A DNA stretch of 64,000 bases from Kribbella rubisoli (GTDB lineage Bacteria > Actinomycetota > Actinomycetes > Propionibacteriales > Kribbellaceae). Where the stretch lies: NCBI RefSeq assembly GCF_004217145.1, contig NZ_SHKR01000012.1, positions 806,001-870,000 of the forward strand, given 5' to 3'. The notes under the pieces are model-generated. The model did no database searches, was not told where the DNA came from, and saw only the letters and a list, made by a program, of their open reading frames with translations. Of the stretch, positions 33,968 to 42,643 are shown in pieces (within the stretch, counting starts at the first letter, position 1; each line of letters begins with the position of its first letter). Made by a program: the position numbers and the translations under genes.

Positions 33968-36301
33968 ATGAGAGATCGGATGACTGCGGCGGCCACCGAA
34001 CTGACGTACGACGCCCCGGCGGCAAACTGGCTGGAGGCGCTGCCGCTCGGCAACGGCCGGATCGGCGCGATGGCGTTCGGCGGCCCCGGCCACGACCGGA
34101 TCGCGCTGAACGACGAGACCCTCTGGTCCGGCAGCCCCGACACCACCCGCCGCCTGGCCACGCCGGTCGGCGAGGTCGGCGCCGCTGCGGTGGACCGGAT
34201 CCGCGCCGCGCTGGCGACGGGCGACGTACGCACGGCCGAGGAACTCGCGCACGGGTTCCACAGCGGGCACTCGCAGGCCTATCTCCCGCTCGGCGACCTG
34301 CTGCTCGACTTCCGCGTCGACGGCGAGGTTACGAAGTACCAGCGCCGGCTTGATCTGGACACCGCGGTCGCGCGGTCCGAGTACGAGGTCGCGGGAGTCG
34401 AGGTCTGGCAGGAGGTCTTTGTCAGCGCGCCGGCGCAGGCATTGATCCTACGTCTTGGCGCCTCGCAGCCACTCGACGTGACGATCCGCCTGTCCTCGCA
34501 GCTCCGCGCAACCACGCAGGCAGTCGGCGACAACGGTCTGGCGCTGCTTGCCGCCTGCCCGTCGTCCGTCCCGCCGCCGCACGGCAGGGCCGGTATGGAG
34601 ATCGAGTACTCCGACGGCGACGACCGTGGGATGAACGCGGCCGTCGTACTCCGCGCCCGCACCGACGGATCCACCACGTCGACCGACGAGGCGCTGACGA
34701 TCAGCAACTCGACGCAACTCCTGCTCGTGCTCTCGACCGCCACCGGCTACGAAGGCCCGCACACCGCGCCGACCCGCACAGCACCCGAATGCCGAGAGGC
34801 CGCCGACGCCACCGTACTCAACGCGCTGGACCGATCGGAAGAGCTGAACGATGAGCACGTCTCCGACTATCAGAGTCTCTTCCGGCGTTCGATCCTCACG
34901 CTGCCGTCGACCGCGGACCTGACCACCGACCGTCGGCTCGCGGATGCGTCCGACGATCCCGGCCTCGCCGCGCTGATCTACAACTTCGGCCGCTACCTGA
35001 TGATCGCCAGCTCCCGCGCCGGCGGCCTGCCGACCAACCTGCAAGGCATTTGGAACGAGCACCTCCAGCCGCCGTGGAGCAGCAACTACACGGTGAACAT
35101 CAACACGGAGATGAACTACTGGCCGGCCGAGACCACGTCTCTGTCCGAGTGCCACGAGCCGCTGCTCACGTACGTCAAGAACCTCGCCGCAGCAGGACGT
35201 CGTACCGCCGAGGACCTGTACGGCGCCAAGGGCTGGGCCGCGCACCACAACGCCGACGCGTGGTGCTGGACCGCGCCTGTCGACGGCAACCCGAAATGGG
35301 CGAACTGGCCGATGGCCGGCGTCTGGATGTGCCGCCACCTCTGGGACCACTTCGCGTTCACCGGCGACCGTGAGTACCTCCAGGACGTCTGGCCGGTACT
35401 GCGGGGCGCCGCCGAGTTCTGCCTCGACTGGCTGATCGAGCTCCCGGACGGCACCCTCGGCACCGCGCCGTCCACCTCACCGGAGAACGAGTACATCGCC
35501 GCGGACGGCAGCCCCGCCTCGGTCACGACCTCCTCGACGATGGACCTGTCGCTCATCGCCGATCTGTTCGACCGGTGCACCCGAACGGCGAACGAGCTCG
35601 ATCTGACCGACCCGCTCATCGACGATGTGGCGAACGCCCGCAAGCGCATTCCCGACCCGCAAATTGGTGGCCGAGGGCAACTACAGGAGTGGCTCGAGGA
35701 CCTGCCCGAAGCCGAGCCGCACCACCGGCACACCTCTCACCTCATCGGCCTGCACCCCGGCGACCAGATCACCCCGGACGGTACGCCGGAACTTGCGCGA
35801 GCCGCAGCCCGTACGCTCGAGCTCCGCGGCGACAAGAGCACCGGCTGGTCGCTCGCCTGGCGGATCTCGCTCTGGGCCAGACTGCGTGACGGCGCGGCCG
35901 CACACCGCCTCGTCCGCGAGCTGCTCAAGCCCGCCGGCGACTCCGGGACGGACTACGTCGGTGACGGTTCCGGCCTGTACCCGAACCTTTTCTGCGCGCA
36001 CCCGCCCTTCCAGATCGACGGGAACTTCGGCGCTACCGCCGGGATCGCGGAGATGCTGCTGCAGAGTCACACGGACGAGCTAGAGATCTTTCCCGCGCTT
36101 CCGGCCGAGTGGGCCGAAGGCGCAATCACCGGCCTGCGTGCGCGTGGCGGCGTCGGCGTCGACCTGGACTGGTCTCCGGCCGCTGCAAACGCCGTACTGA
36201 CAGCGGATCGGGACACGACCGTGGTGATTCGGCACGGCGATCAGCGCCAGCAGGTGTCACTCAGCGCAGGTGTTCCGCTGAGCTATCAGATCAGGTCGTG
36301 A
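33968..36301 (+). CDS. GH95 alpha-L-fucosidase/galactosidase-type hydrolase
   Basis: 777 residues. N-terminal beta-domain WLEALPLGNGRIGAMAFGGPGHDRIALNDETLWSG, a marker of GH95, then an (alpha/alpha)6 barrel with SSNYTVNINTEMNYWPAE, GQLQEWLEDLPEAEPHHRHTSHLIGLHPG (general-acid region) and FQIDGNFGATAGIAEMLLQSH with the catalytic Asp. Inverting hydrolase of alpha-1,2-fucosides or related alpha-L-galactosides. No signal peptide. Start at 33968 after GGGGGAGG. It is not in an obvious transporter operon. Confidence 0.93.
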   Translation: MRDRMTAAATELTYDAPAANWLEALPLGNGRIGAMAFGGPGHDRIALNDETLWSGSPDTTRRLATPVGEVGAAAVDRIRAALATGDVRTAEELAHGFHSGHSQAYLPLGDLLLDFRVDGEVTKYQRRLDLDTAVARSEYEVAGVEVWQEVFVSAPAQALILRLGASQPLDVTIRLSSQLRATTQAVGDNGLALLAACPSSVPPPHGRAGMEIEYSDGDDRGMNAAVVLRARTDGSTTSTDEALTISNSTQLLLVLSTATGYEGPHTAPTRTAPECREAADATVLNALDRSEELNDEHVSDYQSLFRRSILTLPSTADLTTDRRLADASDDPGLAALIYNFGRYLMIASSRAGGLPTNLQGIWNEHLQPPWSSNYTVNINTEMNYWPAETTSLSECHEPLLTYVKNLAAAGRRTAEDLYGAKGWAAHHNADAWCWTAPVDGNPKWANWPMAGVWMCRHLWDHFAFTGDREYLQDVWPVLRGAAEFCLDWLIELPDGTLGTAPSTSPENEYIAADGSPASVTTSSTMDLSLIADLFDRCTRTANELDLTDPLIDDVANARKRIPDPQIGGRGQLQEWLEDLPEAEPHHRHTSHLIGLHPGDQITPDGTPELARAAARTLELRGDKSTGWSLAWRISLWARLRDGAAAHRLVRELLKPAGDSGTDYVGDGSGLYPNLFCAHPPFQIDGNFGATAGIAEMLLQSHTDELEIFPALPAEWAEGAITGLRARGGVGVDLDWSPAAANAVLTADRDTTVVIRHGDQRQQVSLSAGVPLSYQIRS

Positions 36302-37023
36302 ACGTGTAGGACGGCGCCGCTCTCCAGGTCGCGGTCGAGAAGCGACCAGATGATGCGGGCAACGTTCTCGGGTTTCGAGAGTTGGCCGAGCGCCTCCATC
36401 TCGCGGAAGCGGGTCGAGTCCGGGACTTCGAAGGGATTGGAGGCCCGGAGCTCGGCCTGCATGTCGGTGTCGAGTGCGCCGGGTGACACGGAGATCACCC
36501 GACAGCCTGGACTTCGGCGCCGCTGCTCCAACCCGACCGTGCGCACCCACTGGTCGATCCCCGCCTTGCCTGCGCAGTAGCTCGCCTCACCTTCGTGCGG
36601 CCGCATCGCCGCGCCGGACGAGATCATGATCAGGTGCTGCTCGCACTGCCGGCCGGACACCGCGCGCAGGAACGAGTGCCCGAGCACCTGGGCGGATGCC
36701 GAGTTGAGCAGTACGTTACGCGTGTACTGCGCGGTGTCGACGTGATCGGCCGATCCGAGTGGCGTCAGTGTGCCGGCGTTGTGGATGAAGATCACCAGTT
36801 CCGGATCGCAGGTCGCTATCCGTTGCTGGAAGTCGTCGTCAACCACCGGCCACGACGCCGGCTCTGCGAGATCGACGGCTACGTGATGTGCCCCCGCCGT
36901 ACCACCACGACGCGAGATGTCGATCAGCTCCGCGTTCTCGAACGGAATCGTCGCGGCCAGCGCAGCCCCCAGCCCTGCGGAGGCTCCCGAAATCCAGATC
37001 AGGATCCGCCGCAGCGAAGTCAC
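36286..37023 (-). CDS. Short-chain dehydrogenase/reductase
   Basis: 245 residues. NAD(P) motif GASAGLG, NAG in IFIHNAG, catalytic YCAGK with the Ser in MISSGAA. The pattern ELIDISRR...AVDLAEPASW resembles sepiapterin-reductase-like SDRs. GTG start at 37023 preferred because the frame upstream lacks homology. Convergent with the GH95 gene, overlapping it by 16 bp. Confidence 0.88.
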   Translation of the reverse strand: MTSLRRILIWISGASAGLGAALAATIPFENAELIDISRRGGTAGAHHVAVDLAEPASWPVVDDDFQQRIATCDPELVIFIHNAGTLTPLGSADHVDTAQYTRNVLLNSASAQVLGHSFLRAVSGRQCEQHLIMISSGAAMRPHEGEASYCAGKAGIDQWVRTVGLEQRRRSPGCRVISVSPGALDTDMQAELRASNPFEVPDSTRFREMEALGQLSKPENVARIIWSLLDRDLESGAVLHVHDLI

Positions 37024-37182
37024 TTTCCCATCCCCGAGCCCAGGCCGAAATCCAGCATCATGCAGCACCCCCTGCAGCGCCCCACCATCCCCTTGGATGA
37101 GCAGCCTACGACGCAAATCCCTTCAAATGCACCCCTTCCGGCGTTTCTGCCCACCAGCTGAGTGTTCGCTGAGTGTCGTTGC

Positions 37183-37947
37183 CTACATCACTGCGAAGAG
37201 TTGGCCGTAGGCGGTCGGGCGCGCTGCGCTACGAGCAGCTTGGAGCAGGCCCCAGAGCAGTGCGGAGTTCGCTGTCACCACCGGAATCCGCAGATCCTCT
37301 TCCAGGGCGGCGATGACGCCGACGGCACGGAAGCCGTTGCCTCCGATGAAGACCGCATGTGCGTCTGCGGGGGTGTGCCGGACGATCCAGGTGAAGAGTT
37401 CCGAAGGGTTGATGCTGCGTTGGTTGCTCGGTAGTTCGCAGGATGCGTGGCTGACGACTTCCAGGCCTTGGGACCGGAAGTACTCCGCTCCGTAGCGGTC
37501 CAGTTCGGCGTCGAACCACGGTGGGTCGAACAACGCGATGCGATCGATGCCTAGCGCACCGAGCCCGGCGACAGCGGCTGCACACGGAGCCACAACCGGC
37601 ATACCGGCGCGTTCAGTCAAGCGATCGACTACCTTGCGTTCGCCGTCAGGCCCGCCGACGTACGACGAACTGGTGAAGCCGATGCCGATGGCATTGATCG
37701 GTGCGGCGGCCAGCAGAGCCGTGGCGTCGTCGATCGCGGGTGGTTCGACGAAGGCCTGTACGGGTGCCAGCGGGATCGTCGGATCCATCGCTCCGCCGGC
37801 CGCCATCGCGCCGAACGGAACTCGGGCCGAGTGGATGCAGACACCGTCCGGTGCCATGGCCTGCAGTTCTGACTCGGGTCCTACGTCGCCGTGCGGTATC
37901 AGTACTCCGAGCCGGGTGCGCACATCCCATCCGTCCGATGACCACAT
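37183..37947 (-). CDS. Asp/Glu racemase superfamily (maleate isomerase-like)
   Basis: 254 residues. First catalytic Cys in MPVVAPCAAAVAGL; the second expected position reads TANSALLWG, with Ser rather than Cys, as in arylmalonate decarboxylase-type or altered members. The opening RTRLGVLIPHGDVGPESELQAMAPDGV is typical of maleate isomerase. The ATG follows GGAGGGGG; the open frame continues far upstream but without support. Probably acts on a dicarboxylic acid; activity type (racemase, isomerase or decarboxylase) is undecided. Confidence 0.8.
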   Translation of the reverse strand: MWSSDGWDVRTRLGVLIPHGDVGPESELQAMAPDGVCIHSARVPFGAMAAGGAMDPTIPLAPVQAFVEPPAIDDATALLAAAPINAIGIGFTSSSYVGGPDGERKVVDRLTERAGMPVVAPCAAAVAGLGALGIDRIALFDPPWFDAELDRYGAEYFRSQGLEVVSHASCELPSNQRSINPSELFTWIVRHTPADAHAVFIGGNGFRAVGVIAALEEDLRIPVVTANSALLWGLLQAARSAARPTAYGQLFAVM

Positions 37948-38010
37948 GAGCCCCCTCCTTCCCCCATAAAGAGTGTGCGCCTCGTTCGGCGCGGTCGGTA
38001 GCCTCGGCCG

Positions 38011-38847
38011 GTGGACAACGACTGGGACTGGCAGTGGGATGCGAGCTTGTATGCCGGGAGTGCTCGGCACTACGCGGTGGGGCGGATGGCTTACCCGGTG
38101 GCGTTGGGCGAGGCGATCAGGGACGCGCTGGGACTGGACGGTCGCGGGCGGTTGCTGGACGTCGGCTGTGGTCCGGGTTCGCTGACGTTGCTGTTGGCGC
38201 CGTACTTCGCGGAAGCGGTCGGGCTGGATGCGGACGGTGAGATGGTCGAGGTGGCTGCGTCGCGGGCTGCTGAGCAGAAGTTGAGCACTGTGAAATGGCA
38301 GCAGATGCGCGCGGAAGAGCTGCCGGGGGAGCTCGGGACGTTCCGGGTGGTGTCGTTCGCGCAGTCGTTCCACTGGATGGATCAGGCGCTGGTCGCGGAC
38401 CGGGTGCGCAGCATGCTCGAGCCCGACGGTGCGTGGGTCCATGTGGGTGCGACCACCCATCGTGGGCTCGACGGAGCGGACGATCTGCCGCATCCGCGCC
38501 CGCCGTGGAAGGCGATCGAGGGACTGGTGGCGCGCTACCTCGGTCCGGTACGGCGTGCCGGCAAGAGCGTGTTGCCCGCCGGGACGCGTCCGGGGGAGGA
38601 GACGGTGATGCGCGCCGCCGGGTACCGCGGGCCGACGCGGGTAGTCGTCGGTGGCAACGAAATCGAGGAGCGCACCGTGGACGATGTCGTCGCCGCGGTG
38701 TTCTCGCTGTCGAGCTCGACGCCGCATCAGCTCGGCGTGCAGCTGCCCGCCTTCGAGGCGGACCTGCGCGAGCTATTGACGAAGGCCGCCGACAACGGCC
38801 TGTTCTCCGAACAGCGCCGCGAGATCGAAGCCGTCGTCTGGCGCTGA
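38011..38847 (+). CDS. SAM-dependent class I methyltransferase
   Basis: 278 residues. Motif I LLDVGCGPGSLTLLLAPYF, an acidic ribose-binding end in VGLDADGEMV, and FAQSFHWMDQALVADRV, which is typical of the methyltransf_11/UbiE-like group. GTG start with little leader (63 bp from the divergent racemase-like gene). Substrate unknown. Confidence 0.88.
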   Translation: MDNDWDWQWDASLYAGSARHYAVGRMAYPVALGEAIRDALGLDGRGRLLDVGCGPGSLTLLLAPYFAEAVGLDADGEMVEVAASRAAEQKLSTVKWQQMRAEELPGELGTFRVVSFAQSFHWMDQALVADRVRSMLEPDGAWVHVGATTHRGLDGADDLPHPRPPWKAIEGLVARYLGPVRRAGKSVLPAGTRPGEETVMRAAGYRGPTRVVVGGNEIEERTVDDVVAAVFSLSSSTPHQLGVQLPAFEADLRELLTKAADNGLFSEQRREIEAVVWR

Positions 38848-38851
38848 CCCG

Positions 38852-38883
38852 CCGTTCGAGGGGGATGAATCCCCCTCGAACGG
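38852..38883. terminator. Bidirectional terminator, 15-bp perfect stem
   Basis: CCGTTCGAGGGGGAT pairs with its exact complement with a two-base loop (effectively 14 bp plus a tetraloop), between the convergent methyltransferase (ends 38847) and small antitoxin-like gene (ends 38894). Confidence 0.88.
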
Positions 38884-38893
38884 ACCGGGTTCG

Positions 38894-39109
38894 TCAGGAC
38901 TGGTCGTCCGGGATGTCGTCGTTCTCGCCGTCGAGGTTGTCCAGTTGGTCCTTGGCGAGATCCGTGCCTTGGTCGATCTTGTCGCCGTACTTGCCGCCGG
39001 TCTTCTCGTCGACGAAGTCGCCGGCCTTGTCGAGGCCTTCGCCGACCTGCTCACCGTGCTCGTTGACGAGATCGGCGGCCTTGTCCTTCATGTTGTCGAA
39101 CATGCCCAT
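38894..39109 (-). CDS. MT0933-type antitoxin-like small protein
   Basis: 71 residues, highly charged: MGMFDNMKDKAADLVNEH then DKAGDFVDEKTGGKYGDKIDQG, the core of the mycobacterial MT0933/Rv0909 antitoxin family. Acidic C-terminus DGENDDIPDDQS. In mycobacteria such proteins pair with an SRPBCC-fold toxin directly downstream; here the neighbour is a convergent methyltransferase behind a terminator, so it is an orphan. A general stress or CsbD-like role is possible. Confidence 0.8.
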   Translation of the reverse strand: MGMFDNMKDKAADLVNEHGEQVGEGLDKAGDFVDEKTGGKYGDKIDQGTDLAKDQLDNLDGENDDIPDDQS

Positions 39110-39193
39110 CGTCTTTCCCCGTTTCTATCGATGGTTGCCTTGTCCTACCACCGCCGTTATTACCCGATCGTGGGGATCCCACACAAGGGGTGA

Positions 39194-39949
39194 TCAACCG
39201 GCAAACGGATTCCGGTCGGCTTGCAGCGCGGGCAGTACGGCGCCCGCGAACACGCCGTACAGGTGCCGCTGGAACATCGGGCCGAAGCTGATCCGGGCCA
39301 CTCCTCGGGCTGTGTAGTCGGCGATCGAGTGTGCGCCTTGCCCGTACGCGACGTTCACCGGGCCGTCGATCTGCGTCGTCAGCGTGCTGATCAGGTCGAG
39401 TTCGCCGGCCCCGATCGGGTACACACAATCGGCGCCGGCGGCGAGATAGCGGTCCGCGCGATCGAGCGCGGTCTGTAACTGTTCCTCCGCCGAACCGGCC
39501 TTGCGGATGAAGGCATCGATCCGGGCGTTGATGACGAGTGCATCGCCGGCCGCGGCCCGAACCGCGGCGAGGAAGTCGGCCTGCTCGGCCGGATCGACCA
39601 TCTCTCCGGTCGCCGGATCGGAGTCCTCGAGGTTGAGGCCGACGGCGCCGGTGGCGAGGAAGCGTTCGACCAGTTCGGCAGGTGCCAGCCGGTACCCGCG
39701 TTCGAAGTCGACCGTGACCGGCACGGACACCGAGCGCGCGATGTGCGTCGCAGCGGCGAGTACGTCGTCGACCGGCGCGTGCTCACCGTCGTCGTACCCG
39801 AGGATCGCCGCCGTGGCGTTGCTGCTGGTGGCGACCGCGCCGAAACCGGCCGCCTCGATGACCCGCGCCGACGCCGCGTCCCAGGCGTTCGGTACGACGA
39901 GCGGAGTACCGGGAACGTGCAGCTCCCGCAGAGTAGTTGCCAATGACAT
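39194..39949 (-). CDS. Isocitrate lyase/PEP mutase family protein
   Basis: 251 residues of the PEP-mutase/ICL TIM barrel: PLVVPNAWDAASARVIEAAGF, ATSSNATAAILGYDDGE, VTVDFERGY, GLNLEDSDP with the metal-binding Glu/Asp, and INARIDAFI. The KKCG-type lyase loop is not seen, so it may cleave or rearrange a C-C or C-P bond of another oxoacid. ATG after AGGAGC, 5 nt downstream of the ECF sigma gene stop, hence same operon. Confidence 0.85.
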   Translation of the reverse strand: MSLATTLRELHVPGTPLVVPNAWDAASARVIEAAGFGAVATSSNATAAILGYDDGEHAPVDDVLAAATHIARSVSVPVTVDFERGYRLAPAELVERFLATGAVGLNLEDSDPATGEMVDPAEQADFLAAVRAAAGDALVINARIDAFIRKAGSAEEQLQTALDRADRYLAAGADCVYPIGAGELDLISTLTTQIDGPVNVAYGQGAHSIADYTARGVARISFGPMFQRHLYGVFAGAVLPALQADRNPFAG

Positions 39950-39954
39950 CGAAA

Positions 39955-40902
39955 TCAGCTCCTGTGGATCAGAGGCAGCCCGAAGGCCGGAAACAAAGCA
40001 GGTTGGTGGAAGCCGAGCACCGACGAGATGCCCGCGGAAGTCACCGTCAGCGCCTTGATCGAGTGCGCGTGGTACTGGTCGTCGGTGCCGCGGATGTAGA
40101 GCGCGAACGCAGGCTGACCGTTCGCCGAGGTCTCGACCAGGACCCGTTGATCCGGACCGGGCCGCAGCTTCGAGTCGAGCAACCGCAGTACGTCGGCACG
40201 CCCGCTGAACCAGGTCGGGATCGGCGGCATCTCCCACTGCGCGTCCTCGGTGAACAGCCCTTCCAGTACGACGAGATCCTTGCTCTCCATCGCCGCCTGG
40301 AACTGGTCGAGCAGAGCCCGCCGCAACGGCTCGGGCGGCTCTCGCAGTTCGTCCTCACGAGGCTTCAGCCGGGCGAGCTCGGCGCGCGCCCGCTGCAGCG
40401 AACTGTTCACGGCGGCGGTAGTTGTGTCGAGCAACGATGCGACGTCCGCAGCCGGCCAGGTGAGCACTTCGCGCAGGATCAGTACTGCACGTTGCCGCGG
40501 CGGGAGATGCTGCATCGCCGCAACCATTGCCAGACGCAAGCTCTGGCGGTCGCCGACCACCGTGGCCGGATCCGCCCCGAGCAACTGATCCGGGAACGGT
40601 TCCAGCCACGGCACCTCGAGCGCTTGCGCGTGCAGGTCCTCCGGGTCGTTGCCCGGGGCACCCAGCGCCGACGGGACGACCCGCCGGCTGCTGTGCTGCA
40701 GGAGGTTCAGGCACACGTTCGTGGCGATCCGGTACAGCCAGGTGCGGATCGTCGAACGGTGCTCGAAGTCCGCATGACCCCGCCAGGCGCGCAGGTACGT
40801 CTCCTGGACCGCGTCCTCGGCGTCGTGCAGCGAGCCGAGCATTCGGTAGCAGTGCGCCACCAGCCCGCCCCGGTGCTGTGCGAACTCCTCCTCGAGGTTC
40901 AT
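39955..40902 (-). CDS. ECF sigma factor with C-terminal SnoaL-like domain
   Basis: 315 residues. Sigma region 2 (LVAHCYRMLGSLHDAEDAVQETYLRAWR), region 4 (LPPRQRAVLILREVLTWPAADVASLLDTTTAAVNSSLQRARAEL) and a ~115-residue SnoaL/NTF2-like extension, as in SigG/SigJ-type ECF factors that are controlled by that extension in place of a membrane anti-sigma factor. Starts in a TGATG overlap with the DHA2 transporter, so pump, sigma factor and PEP-mutase-like enzyme are one operon. Confidence 0.9.
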   Translation of the reverse strand: MNLEEEFAQHRGGLVAHCYRMLGSLHDAEDAVQETYLRAWRGHADFEHRSTIRTWLYRIATNVCLNLLQHSSRRVVPSALGAPGNDPEDLHAQALEVPWLEPFPDQLLGADPATVVGDRQSLRLAMVAAMQHLPPRQRAVLILREVLTWPAADVASLLDTTTAAVNSSLQRARAELARLKPREDELREPPEPLRRALLDQFQAAMESKDLVVLEGLFTEDAQWEMPPIPTWFSGRADVLRLLDSKLRPGPDQRVLVETSANGQPAFALYIRGTDDQYHAHSIKALTVTSAGISSVLGFHQPALFPAFGLPLIHRS

Positions 40903-42308
40903 CAGACTCCTTCCACCACCAAGTCGTCGACCCGGTCATCGGTTCCGGTCCGACGTCGCCGCGCCGCGATCGCGAAGCCCGAGAGCGCGCCGAGCAACGA
41001 CAGTACGCCGCCGCCCGCGAGCGCCCGCTCGAATCCGTTACCCGTGTAGCCGCCGGCCGCCGTGAAGACGGACCCGAGTACGGCGACCCCGGCCGCGCCG
41101 CCGAGCTGACGGTTCATGCTGTAGATGCCGGACGCGATTCCGACGGCTTCTCGCGGTAGCGACGACATCGCCGCGCTCTGCGCCGCAGGCATCGCCAACG
41201 AGATCCCGCAGCCGCAGATCATCAGCGGGGCGACGAGTTCGTAGTACTGATCGGCGCCTCGGCTCAGCCAAAGCATGCCGATCGTTTGCAACGCCATACC
41301 GATGATGACCAGCGGACGCTCACCGATGCGATCGACCAGCCGGCCGGCGATCGGCCCGACGATGAACAACGTCGCCGTCCACGGCAGCAGTTGGAGTCCG
41401 GCCTTGAACGGCGCCGATCCGAGCTCGGCCTGCATGTACTGCGACAGGAAGAAGACTGCGCTGATCAGCGCAGCGGTGAGGAAGAAGCCGGCCGAGTTCG
41501 ACGCCGTGAAGGTCCGGTTGCGGAAGAACGCCAGCGGCACCATCGCGTGGTCGGTCCGCCGTTCCCACAACCCGAACGCCACCAGCATCACGACCCCGAT
41601 CGCGAACGCCGTGAGTACTTCGGCACTCGTCCAGTCCGCCGACTCGCCGCGGACCGTGCCCCAGACCAGCCCGAGTACGGCGAGGCTGATCAGCACCGCG
41701 CCGATCAGGTCCAACCGCCGCGCGGGCCCGGTGCTTTCCGGGATCTTCGCCAGCACCAACGCGATCGCGACCACGCCGATCGGCACGTTGATCCAGAAGA
41801 TCCACTGCCACGACAGCCCTTCGGTCACCGCGCCGCCGATCAGCGGTCCACCGAGTACGGCGATACCGGTCACGCCGCTGAACACGCCGATCGCCTGACC
41901 GCGTCGCTCGGGCGGGAACGCCGCACCGAGCAGGCCCATCGCCAACGGCATCACCATCGCCGCGCCGACACCCTGCACGGCCCGGGCCGCGATCAGGAGC
42001 GGCAGCGTCGTGGCCAGCGCGCACGCGATAGACGCTGCGGTGAACAAAGCCAGCCCAGCGGCGTACATACGCCGCCGGCCCAGACGGTCGCCGATCGCGG
42101 CGGCCGTCATCAGAAGCATCGCAAAACTCAACCCATAGGCGTTGACCGTCCATTCGAGCTGCTCGGCGGACGCGCCGAGGTCGCTCCGGATCGTGGTCAG
42201 GGCAGCAGCGACCACGAGGGTGTCCAACGCGACCATGACCGACCCCAAGGAGGTCAGCCCTAGAACCCATCGTTGTTGACCTGTCATTCGTGCAGAAGAT
42301 TGCTTCAC
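40902..42308 (-). CDS. DHA2-family 14-helix drug efflux MFS
   Basis: 468 residues, 14 predicted helices. LDTLVVAAALTTIRSDLGASAEQLEWTVNAYGL is the helix-1 motif of QacA/EmrB-type pumps, GDRLGRRRMYAAGL the loop signature and GPLIGGAVTEGLSWQWIFWINVPIG motif C, marking proton-driven export. GTG start; an ATG seven codons in is an alternative. First gene of the operon with the ECF sigma and PEP-mutase-like genes, preceded by a palindrome at 42338-42354. Confidence 0.92.
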   Translation of the reverse strand: MKQSSARMTGQQRWVLGLTSLGSVMVALDTLVVAAALTTIRSDLGASAEQLEWTVNAYGLSFAMLLMTAAAIGDRLGRRRMYAAGLALFTAASIACALATTLPLLIAARAVQGVGAAMVMPLAMGLLGAAFPPERRGQAIGVFSGVTGIAVLGGPLIGGAVTEGLSWQWIFWINVPIGVVAIALVLAKIPESTGPARRLDLIGAVLISLAVLGLVWGTVRGESADWTSAEVLTAFAIGVVMLVAFGLWERRTDHAMVPLAFFRNRTFTASNSAGFFLTAALISAVFFLSQYMQAELGSAPFKAGLQLLPWTATLFIVGPIAGRLVDRIGERPLVIIGMALQTIGMLWLSRGADQYYELVAPLMICGCGISLAMPAAQSAAMSSLPREAVGIASGIYSMNRQLGGAAGVAVLGSVFTAAGGYTGNGFERALAGGGVLSLLGALSGFAIAARRRRTGTDDRVDDLVVEGV

Positions 42309-42337
42309 ACCAGTACAGACCGGCGGCAGGGGTCGAA

Positions 42338-42354
42338 CTCATCGCTGCGATGAG
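42338..42354. promoter_or_regulatory. Perfect palindrome CTCATCGC-T-GCGATGAG
   Basis: 17-bp palindrome (23 bp counting an outer G/C pair), 29 bp upstream of the DHA2 pump GTG. A likely repressor site; no repressor gene is adjacent, so the regulator would be encoded elsewhere. Confidence 0.6.
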
Positions 42355-42363
42355 AACAAGTTT

Positions 42364-42545
42364 TCAGCGCTCGGGCCGGGCCTCGACCTGGATCAGCGTC
42401 TGCTGACCGACAGCAACCAGCGTCCGGCGATCACCCGCGACCCCGAACACCTCGAGCTTGCAGATCGTCAGCGTCCGCCCCGCCTTGATCACCGTGCCGA
42501 CAGCCTCGAGCCGCTCGCCCTCCGCCGTCCGGCTACGACAACACG
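42364..42545 (-). pseudogene. Hotdog-fold thioesterase C-terminal remnant
   Basis: About 60 codons ending at 42364 match the last part of a PaaI-like hotdog thioesterase (GERLEAVGTVIKAGRTLTICKLEVFGVAGDRRTLVAVGQQTLIQV). The N-terminal half with the catalytic region is missing; upstream codons are unrelated and lead into a 42-nt inverted repeat. No start or RBS is credible. Taken as a decayed gene. Confidence 0.6.
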
Positions 42546-42562
42546 AGCGGATAACCCCGCGA

Positions 42563-42604
42563 GTTGTGCCTTCTCTGCCCGCACACCAGCAGAGAAGGCA
42601 CAAC
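42563..42604. terminator. 16-bp perfect inverted repeat after rskA
   Basis: GTTGTGCCTTCTCTGC (42563-42578) pairs fully with 42589-42604 around a 10-nt loop, 40 bp after the rskA stop. Best read as the terminator of the fasciclin-sigK-rskA operon; no T-run follows. It also sits at the broken end of the thioesterase remnant. Confidence 0.7.
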
Positions 42605-42643
42605 GGCAGCGGATACCCACTCTTCTTTTCTTGTGTCTTCTCC

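Noticed and set aside
37948..38727. Long leftward reading frame extending the racemase-like gene
   Set aside because: It is a GC-driven shadow of the methyltransferase gene on the other strand; the real start at 37947 has a strong RBS.
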